Source: Gammaproteobacteria bacterium (GTDB lineage: Bacteria; Pseudomonadota; Gammaproteobacteria; Ga0077536). Taken from it: 64,000 bases of DNA. Shown here in pieces: positions 49,839-58,957 of this stretch; the stretch's first letter is position 1; each line of letters starts with the position of its first letter. Position numbers and translations under genes: made by a program. The notes beneath the pieces were generated by a model. It worked only from the letters and a program-made list of their open reading frames with translations. It was not told the DNA's origin and made no database searches. The DNA lies in NCBI GenBank assembly GCA_016191285.1, contig JACPPA010000023.1, positions 1-64,000 of the forward strand, written 5' to 3'.

Positions 49839-49985
49839 TTAGATCCGTCTACCTTGAATGACCCTGACCAGGATCACGACAATCGCAATGACTAAAAGTA
49901 TGTGAATGAATCCGCCCATGGTGTAGGACGACACGAGCCCCAGGGCCCAGAAAATCAGCAAGACGATCGCAATGGTTTCGAGCAT
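49839..49985 (-). CDS. Small lmo0937-family membrane protein
   Basis: A 48-residue protein, MLETIAIVLLIFWALGLVSS onward, ending RVIQGRRI, with two transmembrane helices. It matches the lmo0937/DUF5670 family of tiny membrane proteins, which is widespread in stress gene clusters. The start is preceded by GGAGAGTTGAAA. Function unknown. Confidence 0.75.
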   Translation of the reverse strand: MLETIAIVLLIFWALGLVSSYTMGGFIHILLVIAIVVILVRVIQGRRI

Positions 49986-50249
49986 TTTCAACTCTCCGAT
50001 GGGTGGCTGGCGCCACGCTGCTTAGCCCGAGATTGCACGCATCGGGCGGATTAACTCTGTGCGGTAGCACACGCACGATTAATTATTTCGGAGCCGTTGC
50101 TCCCGCGCTTGGCTGTGCTTCGGAAATCGCCCACTGGTAATCCACCTGAGTGTATGTGTGCGCTATCATGCATAGGAAGTACGACACTGAACTATACTTC
50201 ACTCACCGGGGAGGCCATCGCCCTGCACCTTTAATAAAGGGGCCCTACA

Positions 50250-50984
50250 ATGCCCGAGATGTCCTCACCGCAGGAAAATCACCTCCTGGCGGCCTTACCT
50301 GCGGACGTTCAGCTCCGCTTATTCCCGCTGCTCGAACAAGTGGTCATGCCGCTCGGCGAGGTTTTGTATGAATCCGGGGACGCCTTGCGTCACGTCTATT
50401 TTCCGACCGATTCGATTGTGTCGTTACTCTATGTGATGGAAAGCGGTGCGTCGGCGGAAATCTCGGTTGTCGGCAACGAAGGTCTGATCGGCGTCGCTTT
50501 GTTCATGGGCGGTGAAAGCACGCCGAGCCGCGCGATCGTACAGAGTGCCGGTTACGCCTACCGGCTGCTGGGACAGAAACTTAAGGATGAGTTCAATCGG
50601 CATGGCGAGATGCTGTTATTGTTACTTCGCTACACGCAATCTCTGATCACGCAAATGGCCCAGACCGCCGTCTGCAATCGGCACCACTCGATCGACCAGC
50701 AGCTGTGCCGCTGGCTCTTGCTTTCATTGGATCGTTTGCCGAGCAACCGCCTGACCATGACGCAGGAACTCATTGCCAACATGCTTGGCGTGCGGCGTGA
50801 AGGCGTCACCGATGCCGCCGGTAAACTGCAACGACTCGGCGTGATCGAATACAACCGTGGTCATATCACCGTGCTCGATCGAGCGAAACTCGAAACGCTG
50901 TGTTGCGAATGTTATGCCGTGGTCAAGAAAGAGACCGATCGCCTGCTGCCTTATCTTCCTCCAGTGCGGCACAAGATCGCATGA
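50250..50984 (+). CDS. Crp/Fnr-family transcription regulator
   Basis: A 244-residue regulator. The cNMP-binding-type domain (~25-130) contains LYESGDALRHVYFP, GASAEISVVGNEGLIG and LFMGGESTPSRAIVQ. A helix-turn-helix domain (~155-225) contains TQELIANMLGVRREGVTDAAGKLQ. It has no Fnr-type N-terminal cysteines. Similar proteins near envelope and stress genes control c-di-GMP or oxidative responses; the target here is unknown. Confidence 0.85.
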   Translation: MPEMSSPQENHLLAALPADVQLRLFPLLEQVVMPLGEVLYESGDALRHVYFPTDSIVSLLYVMESGASAEISVVGNEGLIGVALFMGGESTPSRAIVQSAGYAYRLLGQKLKDEFNRHGEMLLLLLRYTQSLITQMAQTAVCNRHHSIDQQLCRWLLLSLDRLPSNRLTMTQELIANMLGVRREGVTDAAGKLQRLGVIEYNRGHITVLDRAKLETLCCECYAVVKKETDRLLPYLPPVRHKIA

Positions 50985-51045
50985 TGGAACGATCGACGTC
51001 CTGCTCTCAGATAATCGCCAGATTTAACGTCGCGTAGCCGCACAC

Positions 51046-51113
51046 CGTGGGAGCCGCTTTAGCGGCGAATCTTCATCGCGAAACCTATTCGCGGCTACAG
51101 CCGCTCCTACCAC
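51046..51113. repeat. REP-like palindromic repeat flanked by direct repeats
   Basis: GTGGGAGCCGCTTTAGCGGCGAA and the inverse arm TTCGCGGCTACAGCCGCTCC form a REP-type pair. A related copy is at 61858-61928. The element is flanked by near-identical 15-mers GATTTA(A/G)CGTCGCGT at 51021-51035 and 51137-51151. Confidence 0.65.
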
Positions 51114-51340
51114 AGCGATGCGCCGATTAATCCCAAGATTTAGCGTCGCGTCTCCCGCGAACGGCATTCACAAACGCCTTGGGATTGGATGATCGGCATT
51201 TCCGCTTCGCTATTTGTTTTACGTCGTTGTATGTGTGCTTGCGAACGGACGGGCGCTCGAAGAAAGGGAATGATGACGCTCCTAATCTAGCGCCTGAATC
51301 GCCGGGCGCGAGAATATTTGAATAAACCCGGAGAACACCC

Positions 51341-51805
51341 ATGAAACTTGGCGGCCATCAAATCACTAATTCAAACGGACGTCTCCTTGCGACGGCTCTA
51401 GTCGCCACGCTCGCGTTCGCCCCGGGCGTAGTGCTAGCGGTAGACAAAGATGCGCATGAGGACCGCGCCGAACTGCGGGTCAAAGATCTGCACACCAAAC
51501 TCAAGATCACATCGACCCAGGAAGTACAATGGGCCAAGGTCAGCGGGGTGATGCGCGATAACGCAAAAATGATGGATGCCCTTACTCAGGCGCGCATCGA
51601 TCATGAGAAAGGCATGAACGCCGTCGACGATCTCAAATCTTACGGCGAGATTACCGATGCCCAGGCGGACGGCATCAAGAAATTAACGCCGGTGTTCGCC
51701 GATCTTTACGCCAGCATGTCGGACACGCAAAAGAAGACCGCGGATATCTTGTTCCGCCGCGGTCCTCACGACCATCATGGCGGCAAAACATCGACTATTA
51801 AGTGA
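51341..51805 (+). CDS. Spy/CpxP-like periplasmic protein
   Basis: A 154-residue protein with a signal peptide (ends near VVLAVDK) and an all-helical mature part: LHTKLKITSTQEVQWAKVSG, then MSDTQKKTADILFRR. It has an LTxxQ-like repeat pattern and a His-rich end (GPHDHHGG). Spy/CpxP proteins are envelope-stress chaperones or sensors. GGAGA precedes the ATG. The next exported protein gene follows after 82 bp. Confidence 0.7.
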   Translation: MKLGGHQITNSNGRLLATALVATLAFAPGVVLAVDKDAHEDRAELRVKDLHTKLKITSTQEVQWAKVSGVMRDNAKMMDALTQARIDHEKGMNAVDDLKSYGEITDAQADGIKKLTPVFADLYASMSDTQKKTADILFRRGPHDHHGGKTSTIK

Positions 51806-51887
51806 TGTCGGGTACGGCGGTGCCGGGCTCGGGCCTGGCCCGCACACGGTTTGTAATCGCAACTCATCCCAACAAGGGAAGGTCACA

Positions 51888-52313
51888 ATGAAATCCTCTC
51901 TGCCACAGGCTAGATTCTTCAAGTCAACCGGCTGCAAGGTCGTGATAACGCTTGCGTTTGCTTCGATAATCAGTGGTTCGTTCATCATGTCGGCGTCCGC
52001 TCAAGACGACAACGGCGAGGGGTCGCATCAGGACCGCAACTCCGACAATGGCGATGAGTCGCGTCACGACCGCAACTTTAGCGGTGGTGGGTGGCGCCAC
52101 GACCGCTACTTCAGCGAGCACCACGGCGGCGAACAACATCTTGGACATCGCCGGGGCGAGTGGCGTGGCGATCGCGAAGGCTATGGGTATCGATCTGAAT
52201 ATCGGCAGCCGTACCATTATTCGCAACCCGTCTACGTCCCGCCGCCGATGCATTACGAGCCGCGGCAATCGCCGGGCATTAGTTTATTTTTCCCGCTTGA
52301 TCTACGGCGGTAG
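51888..52313 (+). CDS. Exported Gly/His/Arg-rich protein
   Basis: A 141-residue protein with a signal segment (ends MSASAQDDN). The mature part is dominated by Asp, Arg, His, Gly and Tyr (DRNSDNGDESRHDRN, GYGYRSEYRQPYHYSQP). No domain recognised. It is probably extracytoplasmic. GGGAAGG precedes the start. It is downstream of the Spy-like gene on the same strand. Confidence 0.6.
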   Translation: MKSSLPQARFFKSTGCKVVITLAFASIISGSFIMSASAQDDNGEGSHQDRNSDNGDESRHDRNFSGGGWRHDRYFSEHHGGEQHLGHRRGEWRGDREGYGYRSEYRQPYHYSQPVYVPPPMHYEPRQSPGISLFFPLDLRR

Positions 52314-52482
52314 GCTATACCGCGTGCGCTACCCCCAGACTGACGATTGGCCGGTGGCAGCCACGCCTTCAATAGTGATGCGCCCCCACGGCTGAAATCT
52401 ATAATGCACCATGCTTGGCAGCGTACAGCGCGGCTGGATGCAGCTGAGATAATGGCCGACTGATTAAAAGGCAGGAAGAAAC

Positions 52483-54123
52483 GTGCCCACCTTCGGGACT
52501 ACGGCAATTTGCAGTCGTGCCCAGTGCGCAATGACAGCCCGTTTTGCGCTCGTGCTCGCCGCGATCGTACTTGGCGGCTGTGCGGGATTGCCGCCCGGCG
52601 CCGAATTCCCCAAGGTCGCATCGGTGGCGCTCGCTCACCCGGAAGAAACTCGCTACGGCAGACAGTTTGCGCGGGCCGCGCGCGCGCACGGCGGGTATTC
52701 AGGGTTTCGCCTCATCACGGTCGGCGTCGAGGGGTTCCTGGCGCGAGTACAAATGATCGACGCGGCCGAACGCACCCTGGATCTTCAATACTATATTTTT
52801 CGCGGCGACGAAACCGGCCGATTGCTGACTGCGGCGTTGTTGCGTGCGGCGGATCGCGGGGTGCGCGTGCGCCTGCTGATCGACGACGCGGATACCGTCA
52901 CCGGCGATGAGCAGATCATGGCGTTGGACGGCCATCGCGCCATTGAAATCCGCGTCTTCAATCCCTTTGCGTACCGTGGACATGGCGACTTGCAACGAAC
53001 CGTCGAGTTTTTATTCAACGCTTCACGACTCGACTATCGCATGCATAATAAACTGCTGGTCGTCGACAACGCACTCGCGCTCGTCGGCGGGCGCAATATC
53101 GGCAATGAATACTTTCAGATGGATCCAGAAGCCCAACTCGCGGACGACGACGTTTTTGCCGCCGGCCCAATCGCCAAACAGCTCTCCACGACGTTCGACG
53201 AATATTGGAACAGTGGGTTCGCCATCCCTGCCGAAGCGTTGGGACGCAACACGCAAGCGGACACCGCGTTAGCGAATCACCGTGAGCGCGAGCGTCCCGG
53301 ACAGCAATTAAAGACCTTGCAGACCGACGGTATCGACTACGTCAAACGCATTGCGACCGGCGAGCCCTATGCGGGCATGATCTCCGGTCGTTTGCCACTG
53401 GTGTGGGCGCACGCGCGAGTAATCAGCGATAGTCCCGACAAGAAGCACGTGGAAAGTGGCGCATTGGCTGGCCGGCTGATGACCGAGTCAGTGGGCCATA
53501 CGGCTCACGCCGTGCAGTCCGAGTTGTTGATGGTAACTCCGTTTTTCATCCCAGCCGACGAAGAACTGCAGTTGTTGAAGGACTTGCGTGAACGCAACGT
53601 ACGGGTGCGTATACTGACTAACTCGCTTGAGTCGACACCAGAACTTTCGGCGCAATCCGGCTATCTACACTATCGCGTGCCGCTGCTGGAGGAGGGCGTG
53701 GAGCTTTATGAGATCCGTTCACTGCTGGGCAATGCGCGGGGCAGTGGTCAGACGGCGCTGCTCTCGCGCTACGGCAACTATGCGTTACATGCGAAATTGT
53801 TTGTCTTCGACCGCCAGAAGCTGTTTATTGGTTCGATGAACTTCGATCAGCGATCGAAGCGTCTCAACACCGAGGTCGGTTTGATTATCGATAGCCCAGA
53901 ACTCGCGCAGCAAACCGCGCTTCGCTTCGACGCGATGGTGCAGCTGGAAAATTCCTATGCCTTGGCTTTGCGTTCGTCGGGTCCCGGCGTCGCGCCACAA
54001 TTGGTGTGGAAGACGAAGGAGAATGGCAGTCCGGTTGAATACACCGTGGAGCCCGCGCGGAGCGACTGGCAAAGACTGAAACTCAAACTCTTATCGCTGT
54101 TGCCGATTGCGGCAGAGCTATGA
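52483..54123 (+). CDS. Phospholipase D/cardiolipin-synthase-family lipoprotein
   Basis: A 546-residue PLD-superfamily protein with two HKD motifs, HNKLLVVDNALALVGGRN (~186) and HAKLFVFDRQKLFIGSMN (~436). The lipobox VLGGC near residue 30 predicts an outer-membrane lipoprotein. The GTG start is favoured by a near AGGAAG; an internal ATG at 52531 is the alternative. Its stop overlaps the DUF5329 gene (ATGA). Relatives act as periplasmic or surface phosphodiesterases, or cardiolipin-synthase-like proteins; the substrate is not known. Confidence 0.85.
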   Translation: MPTFGTTAICSRAQCAMTARFALVLAAIVLGGCAGLPPGAEFPKVASVALAHPEETRYGRQFARAARAHGGYSGFRLITVGVEGFLARVQMIDAAERTLDLQYYIFRGDETGRLLTAALLRAADRGVRVRLLIDDADTVTGDEQIMALDGHRAIEIRVFNPFAYRGHGDLQRTVEFLFNASRLDYRMHNKLLVVDNALALVGGRNIGNEYFQMDPEAQLADDDVFAAGPIAKQLSTTFDEYWNSGFAIPAEALGRNTQADTALANHRERERPGQQLKTLQTDGIDYVKRIATGEPYAGMISGRLPLVWAHARVISDSPDKKHVESGALAGRLMTESVGHTAHAVQSELLMVTPFFIPADEELQLLKDLRERNVRVRILTNSLESTPELSAQSGYLHYRVPLLEEGVELYEIRSLLGNARGSGQTALLSRYGNYALHAKLFVFDRQKLFIGSMNFDQRSKRLNTEVGLIIDSPELAQQTALRFDAMVQLENSYALALRSSGPGVAPQLVWKTKENGSPVEYTVEPARSDWQRLKLKLLSLLPIAAEL

Positions 54124-54563
54124 ACAACGGCTGGCTAAAGCTATTGGGTGTGCTAATCCTCGGCCTGGCGCTAGCGCCGATGGCGCACGCTGCGCCGTCG
54201 GCGGCGGTTGAGACCGAGATCAAATACCTGATCGGGTTCATCGAGACTTCAGGCTGCGAGTTCTATCGCAACGGCAACTGGTATGACTCTCTGCGCGCGG
54301 CCGATCACCTGCGCTACAAATATAAGATGCTGGCGGCAAGCGATCGAATCAGTACGACGGAAGACTTTATCGAGAAGGCGGCTACTAAAAGCAGCCTGAG
54401 CGGTGAACCGTATGAGGTGAGATGTAGCGGCCGTGAACCGATCACAAGTACGCAATGGCTGTATGAGTCGCTGGCGCATTATCGCGTACCTCACGTAGCC
54501 GCAGATTACGCACCACGCGTAATGCGTGGTGCGCTAAACCGGAAGATTAGTCGTCGGCTTTGA
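54120..54563 (+). CDS. DUF5329 family periplasmic protein
   Basis: A 147-residue protein. A signal peptide (ends PMAHAAPS) is followed by the DUF5329 domain: ETEIKYLIGFIETSGCEFYRNGNWYDS and AADHLRYKYKMLAA. It is translationally coupled to the PLD gene. Function unknown; coupling suggests a shared envelope role. Its last 17 bp overlap the convergent BON gene. Confidence 0.85.
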   Translation: MNNGWLKLLGVLILGLALAPMAHAAPSAAVETEIKYLIGFIETSGCEFYRNGNWYDSLRAADHLRYKYKMLAASDRISTTEDFIEKAATKSSLSGEPYEVRCSGREPITSTQWLYESLAHYRVPHVAADYAPRVMRGALNRKISRRL

Positions 54564-54876
54564 TGACGATATGGCTATCGACCGACTTCACGTGTTCGGT
54601 TTGACGCGCAATCGCCACGGCTTGATCGGCGGCCGCCTGGGTTCGCGCGGTGCCAGTCATCGACACGACGCCATTCTTGTCCGTATCGATATGAATATTG
54701 CCTAAGCTGTTGAGATGTTCCGCGGCAAGCTTAGCCTTTATTTTCGTCGTGATCGCCGAATCCTTCACGAATTCTTTCGGTTGCGAACGGTCCGCGTCCC
54801 CGTCGGCGGCAGCCGCTACCACCGGCCCGATTAACGTGCCGACAACCAAACAGGTCATTACAAATTTCGTCTTCAT
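54547..54876 (-). CDS. BON-domain periplasmic protein
   Basis: A 109-residue protein with a signal peptide (ends PVVAAAADG) and one BON domain (SAITTKIKAKLAAEHLN, then DKNGVVSMTGTARTQAAADQAV). It is OsmY-like but with a single domain. BON proteins stabilise the envelope or bind phospholipid. The C-terminus overlaps the DUF5329 gene on the other strand. Confidence 0.85.
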   Translation of the reverse strand: MKTKFVMTCLVVGTLIGPVVAAAADGDADRSQPKEFVKDSAITTKIKAKLAAEHLNSLGNIHIDTDKNGVVSMTGTARTQAAADQAVAIARQTEHVKSVDSHIVIKADD

Positions 54877-55059
54877 AATCTGTCCTTATTTCAAAGCATC
54901 TTGGATGATTCCATCTGGTTAATTATGTGCGGCTTGCCCCGGCCTATTCTGTTCGGCAACACACATAGGGCGTGACAGAGTGTCGATCCACGTGATTGGT
55001 CTAAATCGACGAGTGAAATAAAGACAACTTCATGGATTCCGGCGTACCAAGCCGGGTAA

Positions 55060-55403
55060 AACTCGATGGAGTTGTCGAACTGGTGTTGGGTGTGCCGAGC
55101 GCGGCGCTGCTCTCACGCCGTCATCCCGGAATTCGCGTAGCGAACATCCGGGATCCAGTCAGGATAGGTGTCCGCGCACGGCGCGGATCGACTTTTTTCC
55201 TGGATTCCGGCGTGCGCCGGAATGACGTGTGCAGAGTCGGACGCTACGACGACAAATCCTGTCTCACGCCGTCATCCCGGAATTCGCGTAGCGAATATCC
55301 GGGATCCAGTCAGATCAGTGTCCGCGCACGGCGCGGACAGTATTTCTTCACTGGATTCCGGCGTGCGCCGGAATGACGGTGGGGCTTGTTCGCCGGAATG
55401 ACG
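55060..55403. repeat. Copies b of the ~200-bp dispersed repeat (tandem 1.5 units)
   Basis: Same family as at 45988. Here a complete unit (55060-55262) is followed by a second, 5'-shortened unit. The ACTCGATGGAGTTGTCG edge, the CCGGAATTCGCGTAGCGAA palindrome, the GCGCACGGCGCGGA hairpin and the CTACGACGACAA edge are all present. Confidence 0.75.
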
Positions 55404-55502
55404 ACAAGTAAAGTCTGGCTCACTTCGAGTGAGCCGGTATCTCAGGTTCGTTTTAGCTGATTCAGCGATCAATCGGCAGTGCGTCGCCGCGCACCGCGGC
55501 AA

Positions 55503-55775
55503 TTATTTCCCTTGCGCGGTCACGGCTTGTATTTCTGCAATTACGCGGCCGTCAGCATTGATAAACACACGATAGCGGTGACCGCCGTCGCATGCCGCGA
55601 GATAATCGTTACTAGCCTGTTGCTTGACGCTGACAACCCTGCCACAAGGCAGGCCCTGCAGCGCGATTACGGCGCTCAAATCTTTGGCAACCGGAATATC
55701 GACGGCGAGCGACTGTCCCGCGGTTAACGCTAGCAGTGAAATAATTAGGATCGAACTCGGACCATGGGTCGTCAC
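55503..55775 (-). CDS. Small exported protein of unknown function
   Basis: A 90-residue protein with a signal peptide (ISLLALTAGQSLAVDI) and a short mature part with two Cys (LPCGRVV, LAACDGGHRYRVF) that could pair. No family recognised. It is coupled by ATGA (55772-55775) to the upstream Pro-rich lipoprotein gene. Confidence 0.6.
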   Translation of the reverse strand: MTTHGPSSILIISLLALTAGQSLAVDIPVAKDLSAVIALQGLPCGRVVSVKQQASNDYLAACDGGHRYRVFINADGRVIAEIQAVTAQGK

Positions 55776-56524
55776 AGCATCACTCCCGCCATCAGATTAT
55801 TTTCTAAAAACTTTTTCCCATCCGCCAGAATGTTCCAGATCGCTTCGCGCGACGCCACGATGGCCTGGGCCAAGGGTGGATCGCTGTCCTGCAGGAGCGA
55901 TAGTACCTTCATCAATAGTAGATCGTACGGTTGCCGCAGCGTGGCCAGCGTGGTGTTCATTCGTCCTTGGTGGAAAGCGCGGAATTTATTCAGCAGCTCA
56001 TCCACTTGGTTCTTCAGCGCAAGCTTGGTGAACACGCCTATCCCGTCGGTTTCGCGCAGTCGTGTTTCCAGCGATGCCAAGTTAAGGGTCGGTGCTGGGG
56101 GTGGCAGTGGCACCGCCGCCAGCGTCGCCGCCTTTGGTGTTGGAATCTGCACCGATGGCGGAGCATCGGCTATCGCTTTGGTGGGCGGAGGATGCGATTG
56201 CGCTGAAGGGTTCGCCGCGCTCGGCGGTGTTAAACGCCGCGCGGGCGTGACGAGTTGAATCGATTCGACCGGCGCGGCGGCCTGGGACGGTTTGGGAGCT
56301 ACCGAGCGACGCGGTTCCGTGTTCGTTTGCGGTGGCGCTACTGCGCTGCGCTCCATCGCGACCGTAGGCGACGGTGTCGCACTTGGTGTAGCGGGCGCCA
56401 CCTGTCCCGCGGTGCGCCCCGGCGCCGACGAAGAGTTTTGCTCCATTAGGGGAGCGCAGGCGGTGACGGCATACGAGAGGATCCCGAGGAGACATCCTGT
56501 CTTTCTAACTGAACGCACATTCAT
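55772..56524 (-). CDS. Proline-rich lipoprotein
   Basis: A 250-residue predicted lipoprotein (lipobox AVTAC near residue 23) with a long Pro/Ala/Ser-rich stretch (~35-140). A helical C-terminal domain follows (LNLASLETRLRETDGIGVFTK, then LALKNQVDELLNKFRAF, and REAIWNILADGKKFLEN). The linker-plus-helical layout suggests a periplasm-spanning or peptidoglycan-associated factor. No known family was identified. Confidence 0.6.
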   Translation of the reverse strand: MNVRSVRKTGCLLGILSYAVTACAPLMEQNSSSAPGRTAGQVAPATPSATPSPTVAMERSAVAPPQTNTEPRRSVAPKPSQAAAPVESIQLVTPARRLTPPSAANPSAQSHPPPTKAIADAPPSVQIPTPKAATLAAVPLPPPAPTLNLASLETRLRETDGIGVFTKLALKNQVDELLNKFRAFHQGRMNTTLATLRQPYDLLLMKVLSLLQDSDPPLAQAIVASREAIWNILADGKKFLENNLMAGVML

Positions 56525-56582
56525 CGATCCTCACTTAAAGCCATCTGGCTGCGGTTCGTCATTGCTATATTTCCCTTAGGAG

Positions 56583-56835
56583 TTGTCGTCGTAGCGTTCG
56601 ACCCTGCACCCGTCATTCCGGCGACCGCCGGAATCAAAAGGGCCTTCGAGCAACCTCACCACCGTCATTCCGGCGCACGCCGGAATCCAGTGAAGATAAT
56701 GCTGTCCGCGCCATGCGCGGACACTGATCCGACTGGATCCCGGATATTCGCTGCGCGAATTCCGGGATGACGGCGTGAGAGCAGCGCCGCGCTCGGGACA
56801 CCCAACACCAACTCGACAACTCCATCGAGTTTTTA
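56583..56835. repeat. Copy c of the ~200-bp dispersed repeat, inverted orientation
   Basis: Reverse orientation relative to the copies at 45988 and 55060, running from TTGTCGTCGTAGCG to GACAACTCCATCGAGT, with an extra CGTCATTCCGGCG hairpin at 56611. The matching outer edges in opposite orientation support a defined mobile unit. Confidence 0.75.
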
Positions 56836-56860
56836 CTCGGCAGTATTAATGCTCATCTAT

Positions 56861-57448
56861 TTAGTGCATTTTTGCGTCGCCGACGCAGGCATCCTTCGCC
56901 GCTCCCGCGAGTGCATCGCACTTCTCGAGCGCAACCTTGGTATTCGCGTCGTGCTTCTCAGCGTTCGCTTCGTCGCGAGCGTCCGTTTGTTTCGTCGCCG
57001 CCTCATTGCGCGTATCGGCCGTCACACGATCGACCTTGGCATCCGCCGTGCCTTGCACCAAGGCAGCTTTACCTTCCTTTACACACACGTCTTTTGGATT
57101 GCCCGCTAGGTCGTCACATTTTTCAATCGCGACGTCGTATCTTGCTTCGGCGCGCGCGACACGCGCGGCTTCGCGCGTCTTGGGTGTGTTGTCATACGCG
57201 GCTTCGGCCTCAGCCTTGGCGACGTTAGCTTTACCTTTCGCCTCCGCGACGCAGATATCCTCGGCGTTTCCGCTCCGCGACGAGCACGCGTTCTTTTCGA
57301 TCTTGTACTCTGTATCAGCGTTCGTCTTTGCCATTTTGTAGCTTTCCTGTGACATCGACGTGGTATGCGGTGAATACGATTCTGCCCAGCTGGCGCTAGC
57401 AATACCCAACCCAGCGGTGGCACACAGCACTGTTATCAGTTTTGACAT
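56861..57448 (-). CDS. Exported protein with three Cys-pair repeats
   Basis: A 195-residue protein with a signal peptide (ends ASASWAES). The mature part is Ala/Lys/Asp-rich and contains three repeats: KNACSSRSGNAEDICVAEAK, EKCDDLAGNPKDVCVKEGK and EKCDALAGAAKDACVGDAK, spaced by coiled-coil-like helices. Each repeat has a Cys pair 12-13 residues apart that could form a disulfide. Similar proteins occur in Burkholderiales without known function. The start MSKLITVL is chosen for the signal peptide. Confidence 0.7.
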   Translation of the reverse strand: MSKLITVLCATAGLGIASASWAESYSPHTTSMSQESYKMAKTNADTEYKIEKNACSSRSGNAEDICVAEAKGKANVAKAEAEAAYDNTPKTREAARVARAEARYDVAIEKCDDLAGNPKDVCVKEGKAALVQGTADAKVDRVTADTRNEAATKQTDARDEANAEKHDANTKVALEKCDALAGAAKDACVGDAKMH

Positions 57449-57661
57449 GTAATTTCCTTTCGGTTCTAGAGTGGGCTTGGCGACCACGACTGCAATTTTC
57501 ACGACGCGAAGACTCCAGTGTATCGATTCCCGATGGTTGGACTGTTTAGCGCCAAGAGTGGATCTTCAAGCGCACTTGGAAAGATATGCGCATTTGGCAG
57601 GGATATCCGTTCGCTAGCGTACGCAGAGTAAAGAGCGATCTGACGCCAGAAAATCCCGATG

Positions 57662-58105
57662 TCAGGGCTTCAGTTGTCCGCGTATTTCGCCACCTGGATT
57701 GGCCGCGGTGCGGACATTTACGAAGAGATTTCCCGCTTCGAAGCTTGCCGCCTGCGCGTCGGTAAGTTTCGCGCCGGCGGGAACCGCGTAGGTGTCGCCG
57801 GTCTTCAGGAGCCGAATGACCACCGGTCCGTCCTTGCCAGCGACCGCTTCGTGGATGTGCGCTGCGGTTCCGGCGATCCCGGTGGTGGTCACGCTGCCGC
57901 TCACCGCGTGGTCGCCGCTGACGCTGATTGTCCCAGCGCCGAGCCCCGCGCTTTTGACTGCTGGCACTTCCTGCGCGCCGTCCAAGGTCACTTTGATGGC
58001 GGTCGCGGCGGCGATGCTCGAATACGAAATGGAAGTTGCAATTGCAAAGCACGTCGCCACGCCCAGCGGCACGCGCGCGGATTTGCCTAGCTTGTCGAAA
58101 AACAT
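57662..58105 (-). CDS. CHRD-domain exported protein
   Basis: A 147-residue protein with a signal peptide (to about residue 34) and one CHRD domain: VTLDGAQEVPAVKSAGLGAG, then AAHIHEAVAGKDGPVVI, and NLFVNVRTAANPGGEIRGQL. CHRD domains are all-beta modules found in secreted bacterial proteins. The start MFFDKLG follows a GAGG; the frame extends upstream. Confidence 0.85.
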   Translation of the reverse strand: MFFDKLGKSARVPLGVATCFAIATSISYSSIAAATAIKVTLDGAQEVPAVKSAGLGAGTISVSGDHAVSGSVTTTGIAGTAAHIHEAVAGKDGPVVIRLLKTGDTYAVPAGAKLTDAQAASFEAGNLFVNVRTAANPGGEIRGQLKP

Positions 58106-58296
58106 AAGAAGGCCTCGCATTTTAAATAGGAGCGATGAGCGCACGCGCAGCCGACGCTGCAAGATTGGGAATCGACCCCTCGAGCAGACATCGGCACTCG
58201 TGATCGGATCATTACCGAACGGCCGACGATTCCTCGAGCCATGTTGACCGATGAAAACGCAATCGCATTACCGCGACCGCCGCACGGGAGCACTCC

Positions 58297-58455
58297 TTAC
58301 AAGCGCCCCATCACCACCAACATGACCAAGACAACGAGCACCAGGCTCAATCCGCCACTTGGCCCATAGCCCCAGCTCTTGCTGTGGGGCCAGGTCGGCA
58401 ATGCGCCGACCAACATCAGGATCAGAACGACCATCAGTATGGTTGCTAGGCTCAT
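58297..58455 (-). CDS. DUF3309 family small membrane protein
   Basis: A 52-residue protein, MSLATILMVVLILMLVGALP, then PTWPHSKSWGYGPSGGLSL, the DUF3309 signature, with two transmembrane helices. GAGGAGAAATCC gives a strong ribosome-binding site. Function unknown; the family is common in stress-gene neighbourhoods. Confidence 0.85.
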   Translation of the reverse strand: MSLATILMVVLILMLVGALPTWPHSKSWGYGPSGGLSLVLVVLVMLVVMGRL

Positions 58456-58540
58456 GGATTTCTCCTCTATGTCGTGAGTGAATCGATCTAGATAGCAAAG
58501 CGGAAATACCGTCCACCCTAGAGGGGCTGGGCCGTAACCG

Positions 58541-58650
58541 CGTCATTCCGGCGCACGCCGGAATCCAGTGGAGAAATACTGTCCGCGCCATACGCGGACA
58601 CTGATCTGACTGGATCCCGGAGTTTCGCTACGCGAATTCCGGGATGACGG
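58541..58650. repeat. Copy d of the dispersed repeat (core only)
   Basis: A 110-bp core: CGTCATTCCGGCGCACGCCG, a TCCGCGC..GCGGACA hairpin, then CTGGATCCCGG and CGCGAATTCCGGGATGACGG, without the outer ACTCGATGGAG edge. Confidence 0.7.
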
Positions 58651-58711
58651 CGGTGCATTCCTGCTGATCCGACCCATCGCCGCAACCTGGTCGCTATTTA
58701 TGCTCTTCCAT

Positions 58712-58957
58712 TTAGTTCGTTGGCGCAGGCGGCGCAGGCGGCGTCACGATCACGGTGGTGGTGTCGCTCGACTTACCGGTGGTGCCGGTATCGCCTTTGC
58801 TACCGTCCATTCCCTGGTCGCCCTGATTTCCCTGTTTGCCGGTGGCGCCAGGCGGACCCGCGGGTCCGGGCGCGCCGCCGACATTGACGGTCGGTTTGTC
58901 ACATGCGGTGAAGCTCAGCACGGCGAGCAGAACCGGAATCAGCGTCAAATATTTCAT
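58712..58957 (-). CDS. Collagen-like lipoprotein
   Basis: An 81-residue lipoprotein (lipobox SFTAC near residue 19) with about eleven Gly-X-Y triplets (GAPGPAGPPGATGKQGNQGD, then QGMDGSKGDTGTTG) and a Pro-rich end. Short bacterial collagen-like repeats form trimers; surface or periplasmic display is likely. Known as a family trait; no partner is visible. Confidence 0.75.
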   Translation of the reverse strand: MKYLTLIPVLLAVLSFTACDKPTVNVGGAPGPAGPPGATGKQGNQGDQGMDGSKGDTGTTGKSSDTTTVIVTPPAPPAPTN

